Assembly: GCA_910579415.1 (NCBI GenBank)
Contig: CAJTUY010000025.1
Location: 1,842 to 30,094 of the forward strand
DNA length: 28,253 nt
Source of the DNA: an uncultured Clostridia bacterium
GTDB lineage: Bacteria > Bacillota > Clostridia > UBA1381
Direction of reading: 5' to 3'
Shown here piece by piece: positions 7,150 through 15,358 of this stretch (position 1 is its first letter; each line of letters starts with the position of its first letter). A model generated the notes under the pieces. The model had not been told where the DNA came from and ran no database searches. It saw only the letters and a list, made by a program, of their open reading frames with translations. Made by a program: the position numbers and the translations under genes.

Positions 7150-7182
7150 GGCGGAGAACACTTGTTTTCCGTCTTTATTTTA
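7150..7182 (+). terminator. Intrinsic terminator after yabR
   Basis: An 11-base arm (7150-7160) pairs with 7163-7173 using two G-T pairs; the innermost pairs probably open to give a workable loop. It is followed by TTTATTTTAT. It lies 12 bases after the yabR stop and overlaps the leader of the next gene. Confidence 0.65.
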
Positions 7183-7193
7183 TAGGAGAAAGT

Positions 7194-9275
7194 ATGACAT
7201 TATTGAAGGACAGCAAAAGAATATTTCCGATTGCAGGCGCAATGTTGGTATTTGTGCTTTCTTTTGCTGTACTTTATTTGGGTGATAATATAGGTCTTTC
7301 GGATAACGGTGATTTCAGACGCGTACTTTTGGCAAATAATATTGAGTATGCTGACGATACAGACTATTATTATCTTTTTAAGCAGGACTATACAATGAAA
7401 GTAGAGGGTGATACTTTTTTTGAAAAAGCATCAAATCTTACAAAGTGCAACAGTGAGGAGGATATTTATTCATCGCCTCAGTTTATTATAATAAAAGCGT
7501 CTAAACTTTTGAATTTTGCAATAAATACTTTATTGGTTAAGGATGAAACCGACTATAATATAGCATATCTTGCATTTATATATATACTGCTGCTTTCTGT
7601 GGCGGCGTGGGGAATATTTACGTTTTTTGCCGATGAAAAAAAGAAGCTTCAGATAACGGTGCTTGTACTGTTTCTTTTTATGTTCTGCGATGCCGGATAT
7701 ATTTTGTACTTTAATTCATTCTACGGTGAACCGCTGCAATATGTATCGCTTATGTCACTGATTGCGCTGGGACTGCTTATATATAAGCGTCCGACAATCC
7801 CAAAGGTTGCGCTGTTTTTTGTATCGCTGTATTTTTTTGCAGGCTCAAAGCTTGCAAATGTACCTTATTCGGTAATAATATCATTGCTGGCGCTGTCCTT
7901 TGCTTTTCTGAGGAAGGACAGGCGTTACAGGATAGGAGTTGCGCTGTCGGTTCTGGTGGCGGTAATATGTACCGTCAATCTTTACAGAAGTATTCCTGAC
8001 TGGATGCATAATGATACAACATATCAGTCCGTATTTTTCGGGGCTGTAAAGGAAACAAAAACACCTGAAAAGGACTTTAAACAGCTTGGCATAGATGAAA
8101 AATATATGCCGCTAGTAAATACACATGCGTATATGGACGAGGGTGAATACCCGATTGATATTACAACAGATGAATTTAAACATGATTTTTATGATAAGGT
8201 ATCGAAGGCAAGAGTAGCGTTCTTTTATCTCAGACATCCGATACGCTTTGCGCAGAAAGTCGGTTTTTCGATTGAGAATGCGTCATGCTTAAGACCTCTT
8301 AACTGCGGTAATCACGAGATAATATCAATGTATTATTCAAACCGTTACAGTATGTGGTCAAATCTCAGGGTTGCGATGAAAATACTTTATAATCCGTATA
8401 TAGTGCCTATAATTGCGCTTATAATGACCGCATATGCAGTGCTTATTCATATTTATCTGGTTAAAAGCAGACATCAGACAAATGAAAAACGCCTGTATCT
8501 TATAACAGCGCTTTATGTGCTTATGGCAGGACTTTGGATAAATATGTGCCTGCCGGTTATAGGCAATGGTGAAGCGGATATAATGAAACATATGTTCCTG
8601 TTTGCAAATTGTATGGATATACTGTTTGCATCCGTAATAATAGGAATAGTAAATATGCAGAAGCGGAACAGAATAGTAACAATAGCGGCAATAGCGGTTA
8701 CGACGCTTATGCTTCAAATTGAACCACCTAAAAGTACCGTTGAGTTCGGAACATATCAGGGGAAACCAATTAAGTGGGAAATTATGAAACGGTATGACGA
8801 TGGAACGGCAGAGGTTATTACCAAAAAAAATATTGCCGAACGTCCGTTTGATTACAGGAATAACATGTGGGAAACAAGTAATCTGCGTCAATGGCTGAAC
8901 AGCGAATTTATAAGTGAATTCAGCATGGATGACCTTGCTAAAATACAGCCGCAGAGGAATGAGGTAATGCTCACATATAACGACAGGGGACTTGCAGTAA
9001 GCGGCGACCATACTCATTACTGGAGTGCAACGGTAGGTGAGGTTAACGACCTCAGCGAAAGCGCATACAAATACTATGTTGATGATATTGTTTATATTCC
9101 TACGCTTGAAATGCTTGAGAATATTGATGTGAAGGGTTCGTACTGGGTGCTTTGTCCGTACGGCTATAATGACAGAATGCAAAGATATATGAAAAACGAC
9201 GGTTTTGTACTTCATACAAACGTTGATAATGTACAGGGGGTACGTGCCGCTGCGCGTATAAAATTAGGAGATTAA
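7194..9275 (+). CDS. Polytopic membrane protein, possibly a GT-C type glycosyltransferase, with C-terminal DUF6273-like domain
   Basis: The 693-residue protein starts with a membrane helix (17-35) followed by a loop with SDNGDFRR; an acidic first extracellular loop is typical of GT-C transferases. About ten more hydrophobic segments follow up to residue 505. The architecture recalls WsfD-like glycan hexosyltransferases, which is only a possibility. Residues 510-693 form a soluble domain with IKWEIMKR, MWETSNLRQWLN and the ending GVRAAARIKLGD, which I recognise as DUF6273-like, a domain common in Firmicutes surface proteins. The fusion is unusual. AGGAGA at 7184-7189 precedes the ATG. tsaC follows two bases after its stop, so they share an mRNA. 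Function is inferred to be in cell-surface glycan assembly; moderate confidence for the domains, low for the reaction. Confidence 0.6.
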   Translation: MTLLKDSKRIFPIAGAMLVFVLSFAVLYLGDNIGLSDNGDFRRVLLANNIEYADDTDYYYLFKQDYTMKVEGDTFFEKASNLTKCNSEEDIYSSPQFIIIKASKLLNFAINTLLVKDETDYNIAYLAFIYILLLSVAAWGIFTFFADEKKKLQITVLVLFLFMFCDAGYILYFNSFYGEPLQYVSLMSLIALGLLIYKRPTIPKVALFFVSLYFFAGSKLANVPYSVIISLLALSFAFLRKDRRYRIGVALSVLVAVICTVNLYRSIPDWMHNDTTYQSVFFGAVKETKTPEKDFKQLGIDEKYMPLVNTHAYMDEGEYPIDITTDEFKHDFYDKVSKARVAFFYLRHPIRFAQKVGFSIENASCLRPLNCGNHEIISMYYSNRYSMWSNLRVAMKILYNPYIVPIIALIMTAYAVLIHIYLVKSRHQTNEKRLYLITALYVLMAGLWINMCLPVIGNGEADIMKHMFLFANCMDILFASVIIGIVNMQKRNRIVTIAAIAVTTLMLQIEPPKSTVEFGTYQGKPIKWEIMKRYDDGTAEVITKKNIAERPFDYRNNMWETSNLRQWLNSEFISEFSMDDLAKIQPQRNEVMLTYNDRGLAVSGDHTHYWSATVGEVNDLSESAYKYYVDDIVYIPTLEMLENIDVKGSYWVLCPYGYNDRMQRYMKNDGFVLHTNVDNVQGVRAAARIKLGD

Positions 9276-9277
9276 GC

Positions 9278-10294
9278 ATGGAAACACTTATACTGACTAA
9301 CGATGAAAACGGAATAAATAAAGCAGGTGAAATCATACGCAATGGCGGACTTGTGGCATTTCCTACCGAAACTGTTTACGGACTTGGAGCTAATTCGCTT
9401 TCTTCCGACGCGGCGTCAAAAATATATGCCGCAAAGGGAAGACCGTCGGATAATCCTCTTATTGTTCATGTATGCTGTAAGGAGGATATTTATAAAATAG
9501 CGGCGGATATTCCTAAAGCTGCTGAAACTGTGATTGATATGTTTATGCCTGCGCCGCTTACGGTAATATTAAAGAAAAAGGATATTATACCAGATACCGT
9601 TACGGCAGGGCTTGAAAGCGTTGCAGTGCGTTTTCCTGCCGACGAAACGGCACAGAAGCTTATAAGGGCGGCAGGGGTGCCTGTTGCGGCTCCGAGTGCT
9701 AATTTATCAGGTAAACCAAGTCCTACAAAATCAAAGCATGTTATAGCTGATATGAACGGCAGAATTGATGCGATAATTGACGGCGGTGACTGCGAGGTCG
9801 GAGTGGAATCTACCATAATTGATTTTACAGGCGATGTACCCGTAATTCTCAGACCGGGAGGCGTTACAAAAGAAGATTTGGAAAAACAGGGAATAGAAGT
9901 GCATATTGATAAAAGTATTTTAAATTCGCTGTCAAAGTCAGAAAAGCCAAAATGTCCGGGCATGAAATATAAACATTATGCGCCTGATGCTGATGTAACA
10001 GTGGTTGAGGGCGAAAAAACAGCAGTAAGAAAAAAAATTAAAGAACTTATAGGAAATACTGATAAAATTACAGGTGTGCTTACAATGAACGGCGCAGATT
10101 ATGATAATGCCGTCATACTTTCGGCAGGCGGTACAAATAAAGAATATGCAAAAAATCTGTTTTCGGCTCTGCGCGAATTTGATGAGCTTGGCGTTGAGAT
10201 TGTTTTTGCAGAGTTTTGTTCGGATGATGGTTATGGACTTGCGGTAAAAAACAGACTTTATAAAGCGGCTGGAGGTAAAGTTATACATGTATAA
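9278..10294 (+). CDS. tsaC: L-threonylcarbamoyladenylate synthase, Sua5 type
   Basis: The 338-residue protein has the YrdC-like domain (about 1-205): FPTETVYGLG at 29-38, the segment AAKGRPSDNPLIVH, SVAVRFP and APSANLSGKPSPT, and the closing ESTIIDF and LRPGGV. After the linker CPGMKYKHYAPDA, a C-terminal Sua5 domain follows (about 230-338). It makes threonylcarbamoyl-AMP from threonine, bicarbonate and ATP, the first step of t6A37 in tRNAs reading ANN codons. AGGAGA is placed eight bases before the ATG. It matches ywlC of B. subtilis, and ywlE follows after one transporter gene. tsaD lies 2.5 kb downstream. Confidence 0.95.
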   Translation: METLILTNDENGINKAGEIIRNGGLVAFPTETVYGLGANSLSSDAASKIYAAKGRPSDNPLIVHVCCKEDIYKIAADIPKAAETVIDMFMPAPLTVILKKKDIIPDTVTAGLESVAVRFPADETAQKLIRAAGVPVAAPSANLSGKPSPTKSKHVIADMNGRIDAIIDGGDCEVGVESTIIDFTGDVPVILRPGGVTKEDLEKQGIEVHIDKSILNSLSKSEKPKCPGMKYKHYAPDADVTVVEGEKTAVRKKIKELIGNTDKITGVLTMNGADYDNAVILSAGGTNKEYAKNLFSALREFDELGVEIVFAEFCSDDGYGLAVKNRLYKAAGGKVIHV

Positions 10295-10345
10295 CATACA
10301 GAAGAAGTATATTGCAGTAATTATGGAATTTATGAGGTTAATGAT

Positions 10346-11815
10346 ATGAGAAAAAGAGAGAAATTTGGTTCAAGACTGGGATTTATATTGGTATCTGCGG
10401 GGTGCGCCGTAGGATTGGGGAATGTGTGGAAATTTCCGTATATGTGCGGACGATACGGCGGAGCGGCATTTATACTGATATATCTTGTTTTTCTTGTAAT
10501 ACTAGGATTTCCGATTATAATCTGTGAATTTTCTGTGGGACGGGGAAGCCAGAAGAGCTGCGCGGCTTCCTTTAAAGAGCTTGAGGTTAAAGGTGCTAAA
10601 TGGCATAATTACAGTTATTTCTGCATTGCCGGAAATTACCTGCTTATGATGTTTTATACTATGGTTTCAGGCTGGATGATGTATTATTGCTATCGGTGCG
10701 CAGCAGGAGAGTTTACAAATACAATATTGACAGCAGCTGAAGTGCAGAGCAAGTTTAATGCGATGACAACTTCGCCCGGTACATTGATTTTATGGACGGT
10801 AATATCAATTCTTCTCGCGTTTGGAATTTGTTCGAGAGGACTAAAAAAGGGAGTAGAGAAGATTACGAAGGTAATGATGATATGTCTGTTGGTGCTTATT
10901 GCTGTGCTGGCTGTTCATTCAGTCATACTTCCGAACGCAATGGAAGGAGTTAAATTTTATTTAATTCCTGATTTTAATTCGATAGCCGATAACGGTATAG
11001 GAAATGTTGTCTTTGGCGCGATGTCGCAGGCATTTTTCACCTTAAGCATAGGAATTGGTTCAATGGCTATTTTCGGAAGCTATCTTGGAAAAGACCGTTC
11101 TCTCGCAGGAGAGGCTTTGAGTATCGGGATACTTGACACATTTGTTGCTCTTATGGCGGGACTTATTATAATTCCCGCATGCTTTTCGTTTGGAATTGAG
11201 CCTGATGCAGGACCATCGCTGATATTTATTACATTGCCAAATATCTTTAATCAGATGGCAGGCGGTCGCATATGGGGAACCATGTTCTTTCTGTTCCTGT
11301 CTTTTGCCGCATTGTCGACGGTAATTGCCGTATTTGAGAACATAATATCATTTGCAATTGATTTGTGGGGATGGAGCAGGAAAAAGTCTGTTTTAGTAAA
11401 TATCATAGCTATTATAATTTTATCTATGCCATGTATTTTTGGATTTAACATTTTATCACAGCTTCAGCCGTTGGGTACAGGAAGTAATATTATGGATTTG
11501 GAGGATTTCCTTGTATCCAACAATCTTCTGCCGATAGGTTCTCTTGTATATCTTCTGTTTTGTACAACCAAAAACGGATGGGGCTGGGATAATTTTATTG
11601 AAGAAGCTAACAGCGGAAAGGGACTTAAGCTTTCACACAAGGTAAGATGGTATATGACATATATTTTGCCGTTTATAGTGGTTGCAATTTATCTTAAAGG
11701 GTATTATGATATGTTCAGCCCTAAAGGTACGGTATATATGGTGTCTTGGTTTGGGGCCGCCGTAATATTTCTTGGGATTATATTCAGACTGGCATTTGTC
11801 AGAAGTAAAAACTAA
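10346..11815 (+). CDS. Sodium-dependent transporter of the NSS (SNF) family
   Basis: The 489-residue protein has 11-12 hydrophobic segments. The NSS signature in TM1 is clear: AGCAVGLGNVWKFPY at about 18-32, followed by GGAAFILIYL. A GIGSMAIFGSYLGKD segment matches the middle of the family. Members use sodium gradients to take up amino acids; bacterial examples carry tryptophan, leucine or tyrosine. The substrate cannot be told here. GAGG at 10334-10337 is eight bases before the ATG. It is placed between tsaC and ywlE, where B. subtilis has a different membrane transporter gene (mntP/ywlD), so the role in this operon is unclear. Confidence 0.92.
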   Translation: MRKREKFGSRLGFILVSAGCAVGLGNVWKFPYMCGRYGGAAFILIYLVFLVILGFPIIICEFSVGRGSQKSCAASFKELEVKGAKWHNYSYFCIAGNYLLMMFYTMVSGWMMYYCYRCAAGEFTNTILTAAEVQSKFNAMTTSPGTLILWTVISILLAFGICSRGLKKGVEKITKVMMICLLVLIAVLAVHSVILPNAMEGVKFYLIPDFNSIADNGIGNVVFGAMSQAFFTLSIGIGSMAIFGSYLGKDRSLAGEALSIGILDTFVALMAGLIIIPACFSFGIEPDAGPSLIFITLPNIFNQMAGGRIWGTMFFLFLSFAALSTVIAVFENIISFAIDLWGWSRKKSVLVNIIAIIILSMPCIFGFNILSQLQPLGTGSNIMDLEDFLVSNNLLPIGSLVYLLFCTTKNGWGWDNFIEEANSGKGLKLSHKVRWYMTYILPFIVVAIYLKGYYDMFSPKGTVYMVSWFGAAVIFLGIIFRLAFVRSKN

Positions 11816-11865
11816 AAAATGGCAGAATGTTAAAAATAAAGGGTTAAAGGAGCTTAAGAGGTACT

Positions 11866-12303
11866 ATGAATATACTGTTTGTTTGCACCGGAAATACCTG
11901 TCGCAGTGCAATGGCGGCGGCAATTATGAATAAAATAGCGGTGGAAAATGATTTGGATATTAGAATTGAATCGGCAGGAATTTTTGCTGAAATAGGACAG
12001 AGCGCAAGTGAAAATGCAGTAAAAGCACTTGAAAAATACGGAATTGATTTGAGCGGACATCTTACAAAGCCTGTTACGGACGAGCTGATTGAAAAAAGCG
12101 ATATAATACTTACAATGACTGAGGGACACAAAATGCTTCTGAGGTCAATGGCAAAGGATAAGGTGTATACGTTGCTTGAATTCAGCGGAAGCGAGGGCGA
12201 TATATCAGACCCTTACGGAGGAGATTCAGAGGAGTACGAGGAATGTGCAAAAGAGATTTATGATGCGCTGGTAGATGTAGCTGAAAAAATAGCTGATATG
12301 TAA
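11866..12303 (+). CDS. ywlE: Low-molecular-weight phosphatase, probable protein arginine phosphatase YwlE
   Basis: The 145-residue protein has the phosphatase P-loop C7-T-G-N-T11-C-R13-S14 and the general acid D115 in DPYGG. In B. subtilis YwlE, threonine 11 replaces the isoleucine of tyrosine phosphatases and selects phospho-arginine; the same residue stands at the same number here. I therefore predict an arginine phosphatase that reverses McsB marks; McsB is not in this window. AGAGG is placed about five bases before the ATG. It follows the NSS transporter by 50 bases and is followed by rimI two bases after the stop. Confidence 0.88.
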   Translation: MNILFVCTGNTCRSAMAAAIMNKIAVENDLDIRIESAGIFAEIGQSASENAVKALEKYGIDLSGHLTKPVTDELIEKSDIILTMTEGHKMLLRSMAKDKVYTLLEFSGSEGDISDPYGGDSEEYEECAKEIYDALVDVAEKIADM

Positions 12304-12305
12304 AT

Positions 12306-12764
12306 ATGGAAAATATATTGATTACACGAATGACTGAAAAGGATATAACGGAAATAGCTGAACTTGATAAAAAATGTTTTACTGTTTCATGGTCTGAAAA
12401 ATCCTTTAGGGATGAACTTCAGAATAAACTTGCGGTGTATTTTACGGCTAAAAAAGACGGTAAATGTGTAGGGTATGCAGGCTTTTGGAATGTTTCCGGC
12501 GAAGGCGGCATTACTAATATTGCCGTACTTCCCGAATGCAGGCGCAGAGGTATAGGTACTGCGCTCTTGAGTGAGCTTATCAGAGAAGCGGATATTTTGA
12601 AGCTTGATATTCTGACACTGGAAGTCAGGAAAAGCAATATCGAAGCACAGGGCTTGTATAAAAGCTTCGGTTTTGATATAATAGGTGAGAGAAAGAGATA
12701 TTACAGGGATAATGGGGAGGATGCGTGGATAATGACTAAGACGCTTGCTCCCGGTGAGGAGTGA
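12306..12764 (+). CDS. rimI: Ribosomal protein alanine N-acetyltransferase RimI (GNAT family)
   Basis: The 152-residue GNAT protein opens with RMTEKDITEIAELDKKCFTVSWSE patterning, has the acetyl-CoA binding motif RRRGIGTALL, then LTLEVRKSNIEAQGLYKSFGF and ERKRYYRDNGEDAWIM. RimI acetylates the N-terminal alanine of ribosomal protein S18 and related substrates. It lies between ywlE and tsaD, its usual partner in Firmicutes. The stop TGA at 12762-12764 is four bases before the tsaD start, and the end of rimI contains the tsaD ribosome binding site. Confidence 0.93.
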   Translation: MENILITRMTEKDITEIAELDKKCFTVSWSEKSFRDELQNKLAVYFTAKKDGKCVGYAGFWNVSGEGGITNIAVLPECRRRGIGTALLSELIREADILKLDILTLEVRKSNIEAQGLYKSFGFDIIGERKRYYRDNGEDAWIMTKTLAPGEE

Positions 12765-12768
12765 TACG

Positions 12769-13770
12769 GTGCTTATACTTGGAATAGAAAGCTCGTGCGA
12801 TGAAACGGCGGCAGCGGTAGTAAAGGACGGCAGGACGGTGCTGTCAAATGTGATAAATACGCAGATTGAGCTTCATAAGAAGTTTGGCGGTGTTGTGCCT
12901 GAAGTGGCATCAAGACGTCATATTGAAACGATTGACGCGGTGATAGACGAGGCATTGGAGGAGGCGGGAGTTACCTTCGCTGATATTGATGCGATTGCCG
13001 TTACATACGGTCCGGGATTGGTAGGCGCTTTGCTTGTGGGTGTATCGGCGGCAAAAGCGCTTGCTTTTACACTTAATAAGCCTCTTGTGGCAGTTCATCA
13101 TATAAAAGGTCATATAATGGCTAATTTCGTTGAACACAAGGATTTGGAACCGCCGTTTGTGTGTCTGGTGGCTTCAGGCGGACATAGTCATATTGTGTCT
13201 GTTGAGGACTATACGCATCTTGAAATAATGGGCAGAACGCGTGACGATGCGGCAGGCGAGGCTTTTGATAAAATAGCGAGAGTGCTTGGACTGGGTTATC
13301 CGGGAGGACCGCTTATAGATAAGCTTGCAAAAGAAGGTAATCCTGATGCGGTTCAGTTTCCGCGTGTCAGAATGGACAAGGATTCGCTTGATTTTTCCTT
13401 CAGCGGTGTTAAGACGGCAGTTATCAATTATCTGCATAAGCTTGAACAAAACGGAGAGCAATACAATAAGGCAGATATTGCAGCCAGCTTTCAGAATGCT
13501 GTTACAGATGTTTTGTGTGAACATACGATAGAAGCGGCTGTGCTTAAAAACAGCAAAATAATCGCGCTTGCAGGCGGCGTTGCATCAAACAGCGCACTTA
13601 GAGAAAAAATGACTTCCGAGGCAGGAAAAAAGGGGATAACCGTTGTATATCCCAAACCTGTGTTTTGTACAGACAATGCAGTAATGATAGCCTGTGCAGG
13701 ATATTATGAATATCTTGATAATAATTTTGCGGATATGACGCTGAACGCAGTGCCATCGCTTCAATTATAG
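12769..13770 (+). CDS. tsaD: tRNA N6-adenosine threonylcarbamoyltransferase TsaD
   Basis: The 333-residue protein opens MLILGIESSCDETAAAVV, has H111 and H115 in VHHIKGHI (metal site), VASGGHSHIV, AGEAFDKIARVLGLGYPGGP and the glycine loop LAGGVASNS. TsaD transfers the threonylcarbamoyl group from the TsaC product to A37 of tRNA. I chose GTG 12769 because GAGGAG at 12756-12761 is seven bases upstream; the longer frame from 12745 adds eight residues that do not fit the family. TsaB and TsaE, normally needed for activity, are not in the window, so they must lie elsewhere. Confidence 0.96.
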   Translation: MLILGIESSCDETAAAVVKDGRTVLSNVINTQIELHKKFGGVVPEVASRRHIETIDAVIDEALEEAGVTFADIDAIAVTYGPGLVGALLVGVSAAKALAFTLNKPLVAVHHIKGHIMANFVEHKDLEPPFVCLVASGGHSHIVSVEDYTHLEIMGRTRDDAAGEAFDKIARVLGLGYPGGPLIDKLAKEGNPDAVQFPRVRMDKDSLDFSFSGVKTAVINYLHKLEQNGEQYNKADIAASFQNAVTDVLCEHTIEAAVLKNSKIIALAGGVASNSALREKMTSEAGKKGITVVYPKPVFCTDNAVMIACAGYYEYLDNNFADMTLNAVPSLQL

Positions 13771-13772
13771 CA

Positions 13773-13800
13773 GGGACACTAAAAAGAGGGACATTAAAAA
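13773..13800 (+). repeat. Imperfect tandem repeat in the aroB leader
   Basis: GGGACACTAAAAA (13773-13785) and GGGACATTAAAAA (13788-13800) differ at one base, with a 15-base period; the second runs into the aroB ATG. Both contain a possible Shine-Dalgarno core. The exact first unit recurs inside aroB at 14301-14313. Confidence 0.75.
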
Positions 13801-14894
13801 TGGATAGATTATTTGTGAATTTAGGAAAAAACTCATATGATATATTATTTGCGGACAGCTTTTCGTGGCTTTCGGACGCGCTTAAAGAAATTAACGCGCC
13901 TAAAAAACTGCTTGTGGTAACTGACAGCAATGTAAAAAAGCTGTATGCTGATGAGGTTAACAGCATATTACAGGAAAACGGCTATGACAGCACGGTTTGC
14001 GTATTTGATGCAGGCGAAGAAAACAAGAAAATGGATACTGTTTTGGGTATATGCAAAAGCTGTCTGGAGCATAAAATGGACAGAAAAAGTATGATTATTG
14101 CGCTAGGCGGCGGAGTTGTCGGAGATATGGCGGGATTTGCAGCCGCGATGTTCATGCGCGGAATTGATTTTATTCAGATACCTACAACGCTTCTTTCACA
14201 GTCTGACAGTTCAGTAGGCGGGAAAACGGGCATAGATTTTATGGAAAATAAAAATATTCTTGGTGCATTTCATCAGCCGAAATTGGTATATATCAATGTA
14301 GGGACACTAAAAACGCTTCCGAAGGAACAGTTTATTTCGGGTATGGGCGAGGTTATAAAGCATGGAATAATACGTGACAGTGAGTTTTTTGATTATCTTG
14401 AACAAAACAGCAGTAACATAAAGAAGCTTGACGATAAAACTCTTATCAATATGGATAAAATAAATTGTTCTATAAAAGCAGAGGTTGTGGAGCAGGATGA
14501 AAAGGAAAACGGACTGCGAGCAATACTGAATTTCGGTCATACGATAGGACATGCGGTAGAATCTGCATATAACTTTGAAATGACGCATGGAGAATGTGTG
14601 GGACTTGGAATGATAGGAGCATCGTATATTGCTCAGAAAAGAGACATGATTGACATCGCCGATTTACAGCGTATTGAAAGAATACTGACGGAATACGGAT
14701 TTAAAACGAGGGTGAAGCTTCCGGATAAAGAGAAAATTTCAGAATTTATGCAGAATGATAAGAAGAAAACAATGGGCAGACTGAAATTTGTTTTGCCTTC
14801 TGCAATCGGTGAGGTTGTGCAGACTACCAATGTCGGGCAGACTGAAATTTTCGATGCGCTTGAATATATATCTGAACAGGAGAAAAGCATATGA
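13800..14894 (+). CDS. aroB: 3-dehydroquinate synthase
   Basis: The 364-residue protein has the AroB signature segments: ALGGGVVGDMAGFAA at about 100-114, the segment PTTLLSQSDSSVGGKTGID at about 129-147, GMGEVIKHGII and LNFGHTIGHAVE, which supplies metal-binding histidines. It converts DAHP to 3-dehydroquinate with NAD and a divalent metal, the second step of the shikimate pathway. AGAGGG about ten bases upstream fits the ATG. Its last four bases overlap lspA (ATGA), so the two are coupled. aroA lies far upstream on the other strand, so shikimate genes are dispersed. Confidence 0.96.
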   Translation: MDRLFVNLGKNSYDILFADSFSWLSDALKEINAPKKLLVVTDSNVKKLYADEVNSILQENGYDSTVCVFDAGEENKKMDTVLGICKSCLEHKMDRKSMIIALGGGVVGDMAGFAAAMFMRGIDFIQIPTTLLSQSDSSVGGKTGIDFMENKNILGAFHQPKLVYINVGTLKTLPKEQFISGMGEVIKHGIIRDSEFFDYLEQNSSNIKKLDDKTLINMDKINCSIKAEVVEQDEKENGLRAILNFGHTIGHAVESAYNFEMTHGECVGLGMIGASYIAQKRDMIDIADLQRIERILTEYGFKTRVKLPDKEKISEFMQNDKKKTMGRLKFVLPSAIGEVVQTTNVGQTEIFDALEYISEQEKSI

Positions 14895-15358
14895 TTTGGA
14901 TGATTATTACAGCTTTGATTTTAGCCGCTGACCAAATTGTTAAATATCTGGTATCCGCATGCCTTAATGTGGGAGAAACCGCTTTTTCAGTGCTTAATAT
15001 ATTTGATATAACATATGTTCAGAACAGGGGAGCGGCATTTTCGGTAATGACAGGAAAAATTGCGCTTCTCAGTATTATTTCAGTAGTTTTCTGTGCGTTA
15101 ATAATAGTGTTCTGGATAAAGAAAAGACCGTCAAATCCAATTCTTTGCCTTTCGCTTTCAATGCTTTTTGCAGGTGCGGCAGGTAACGGCATAGACAGGA
15201 TATTTCATGGTTTTGTAATTGATTATATCAATCTTGCATTTATGAATTTTCCTGTGTTTAATATCGCGGATATAGGCATTACGGTTGGAGCGGCTTTGTT
15301 TGTGCTATATACAATATTTTTTGAAAAAGAGGCTAAAAATGGAAATGATAATAATTGA
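14891..15358 (+). CDS. lspA: Lipoprotein signal peptidase (signal peptidase II)
   Basis: The 155-residue protein has four hydrophobic helices. Family motifs are DQIVKYLV near residue 14, VQNRGAAFSV, GNGIDR, FVIDYI (first catalytic Asp) and FNIADIGI (second catalytic Asp). LspA cuts the signal peptide from diacylated prolipoproteins in the membrane. It starts inside the aroB stop (ATGA at 14891-14894), and its end overlaps rluD by 20 bases. lspA followed by an rluD-like gene is a common order in Firmicutes. Confidence 0.95.
   Translation: MIWMIITALILAADQIVKYLVSACLNVGETAFSVLNIFDITYVQNRGAAFSVMTGKIALLSIISVVFCALIIVFWIKKRPSNPILCLSLSMLFAGAAGNGIDRIFHGFVIDYINLAFMNFPVFNIADIGITVGAALFVLYTIFFEKEAKNGNDNN

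Noticed and set aside
8358..9215. Long open frame (285 residues) on the - strand opposite the DUF6273-like region
   Set aside because: No ribosome binding site, rich in His, Tyr, Arg and Ile as expected for an antisense shadow, no family resemblance, and the + strand frame has clear domains.
9490..9963. 157-residue open frame on the - strand opposite tsaC
   Set aside because: Lies fully within a well-recognised gene, with Ser/Ile-rich shadow composition and no start signal.
15285..15338. Longer start for rluD
   Set aside because: Adds residues encoded inside lspA in another frame; ATG 15339 has AGAGG at the right distance and the S4 domain starts there.
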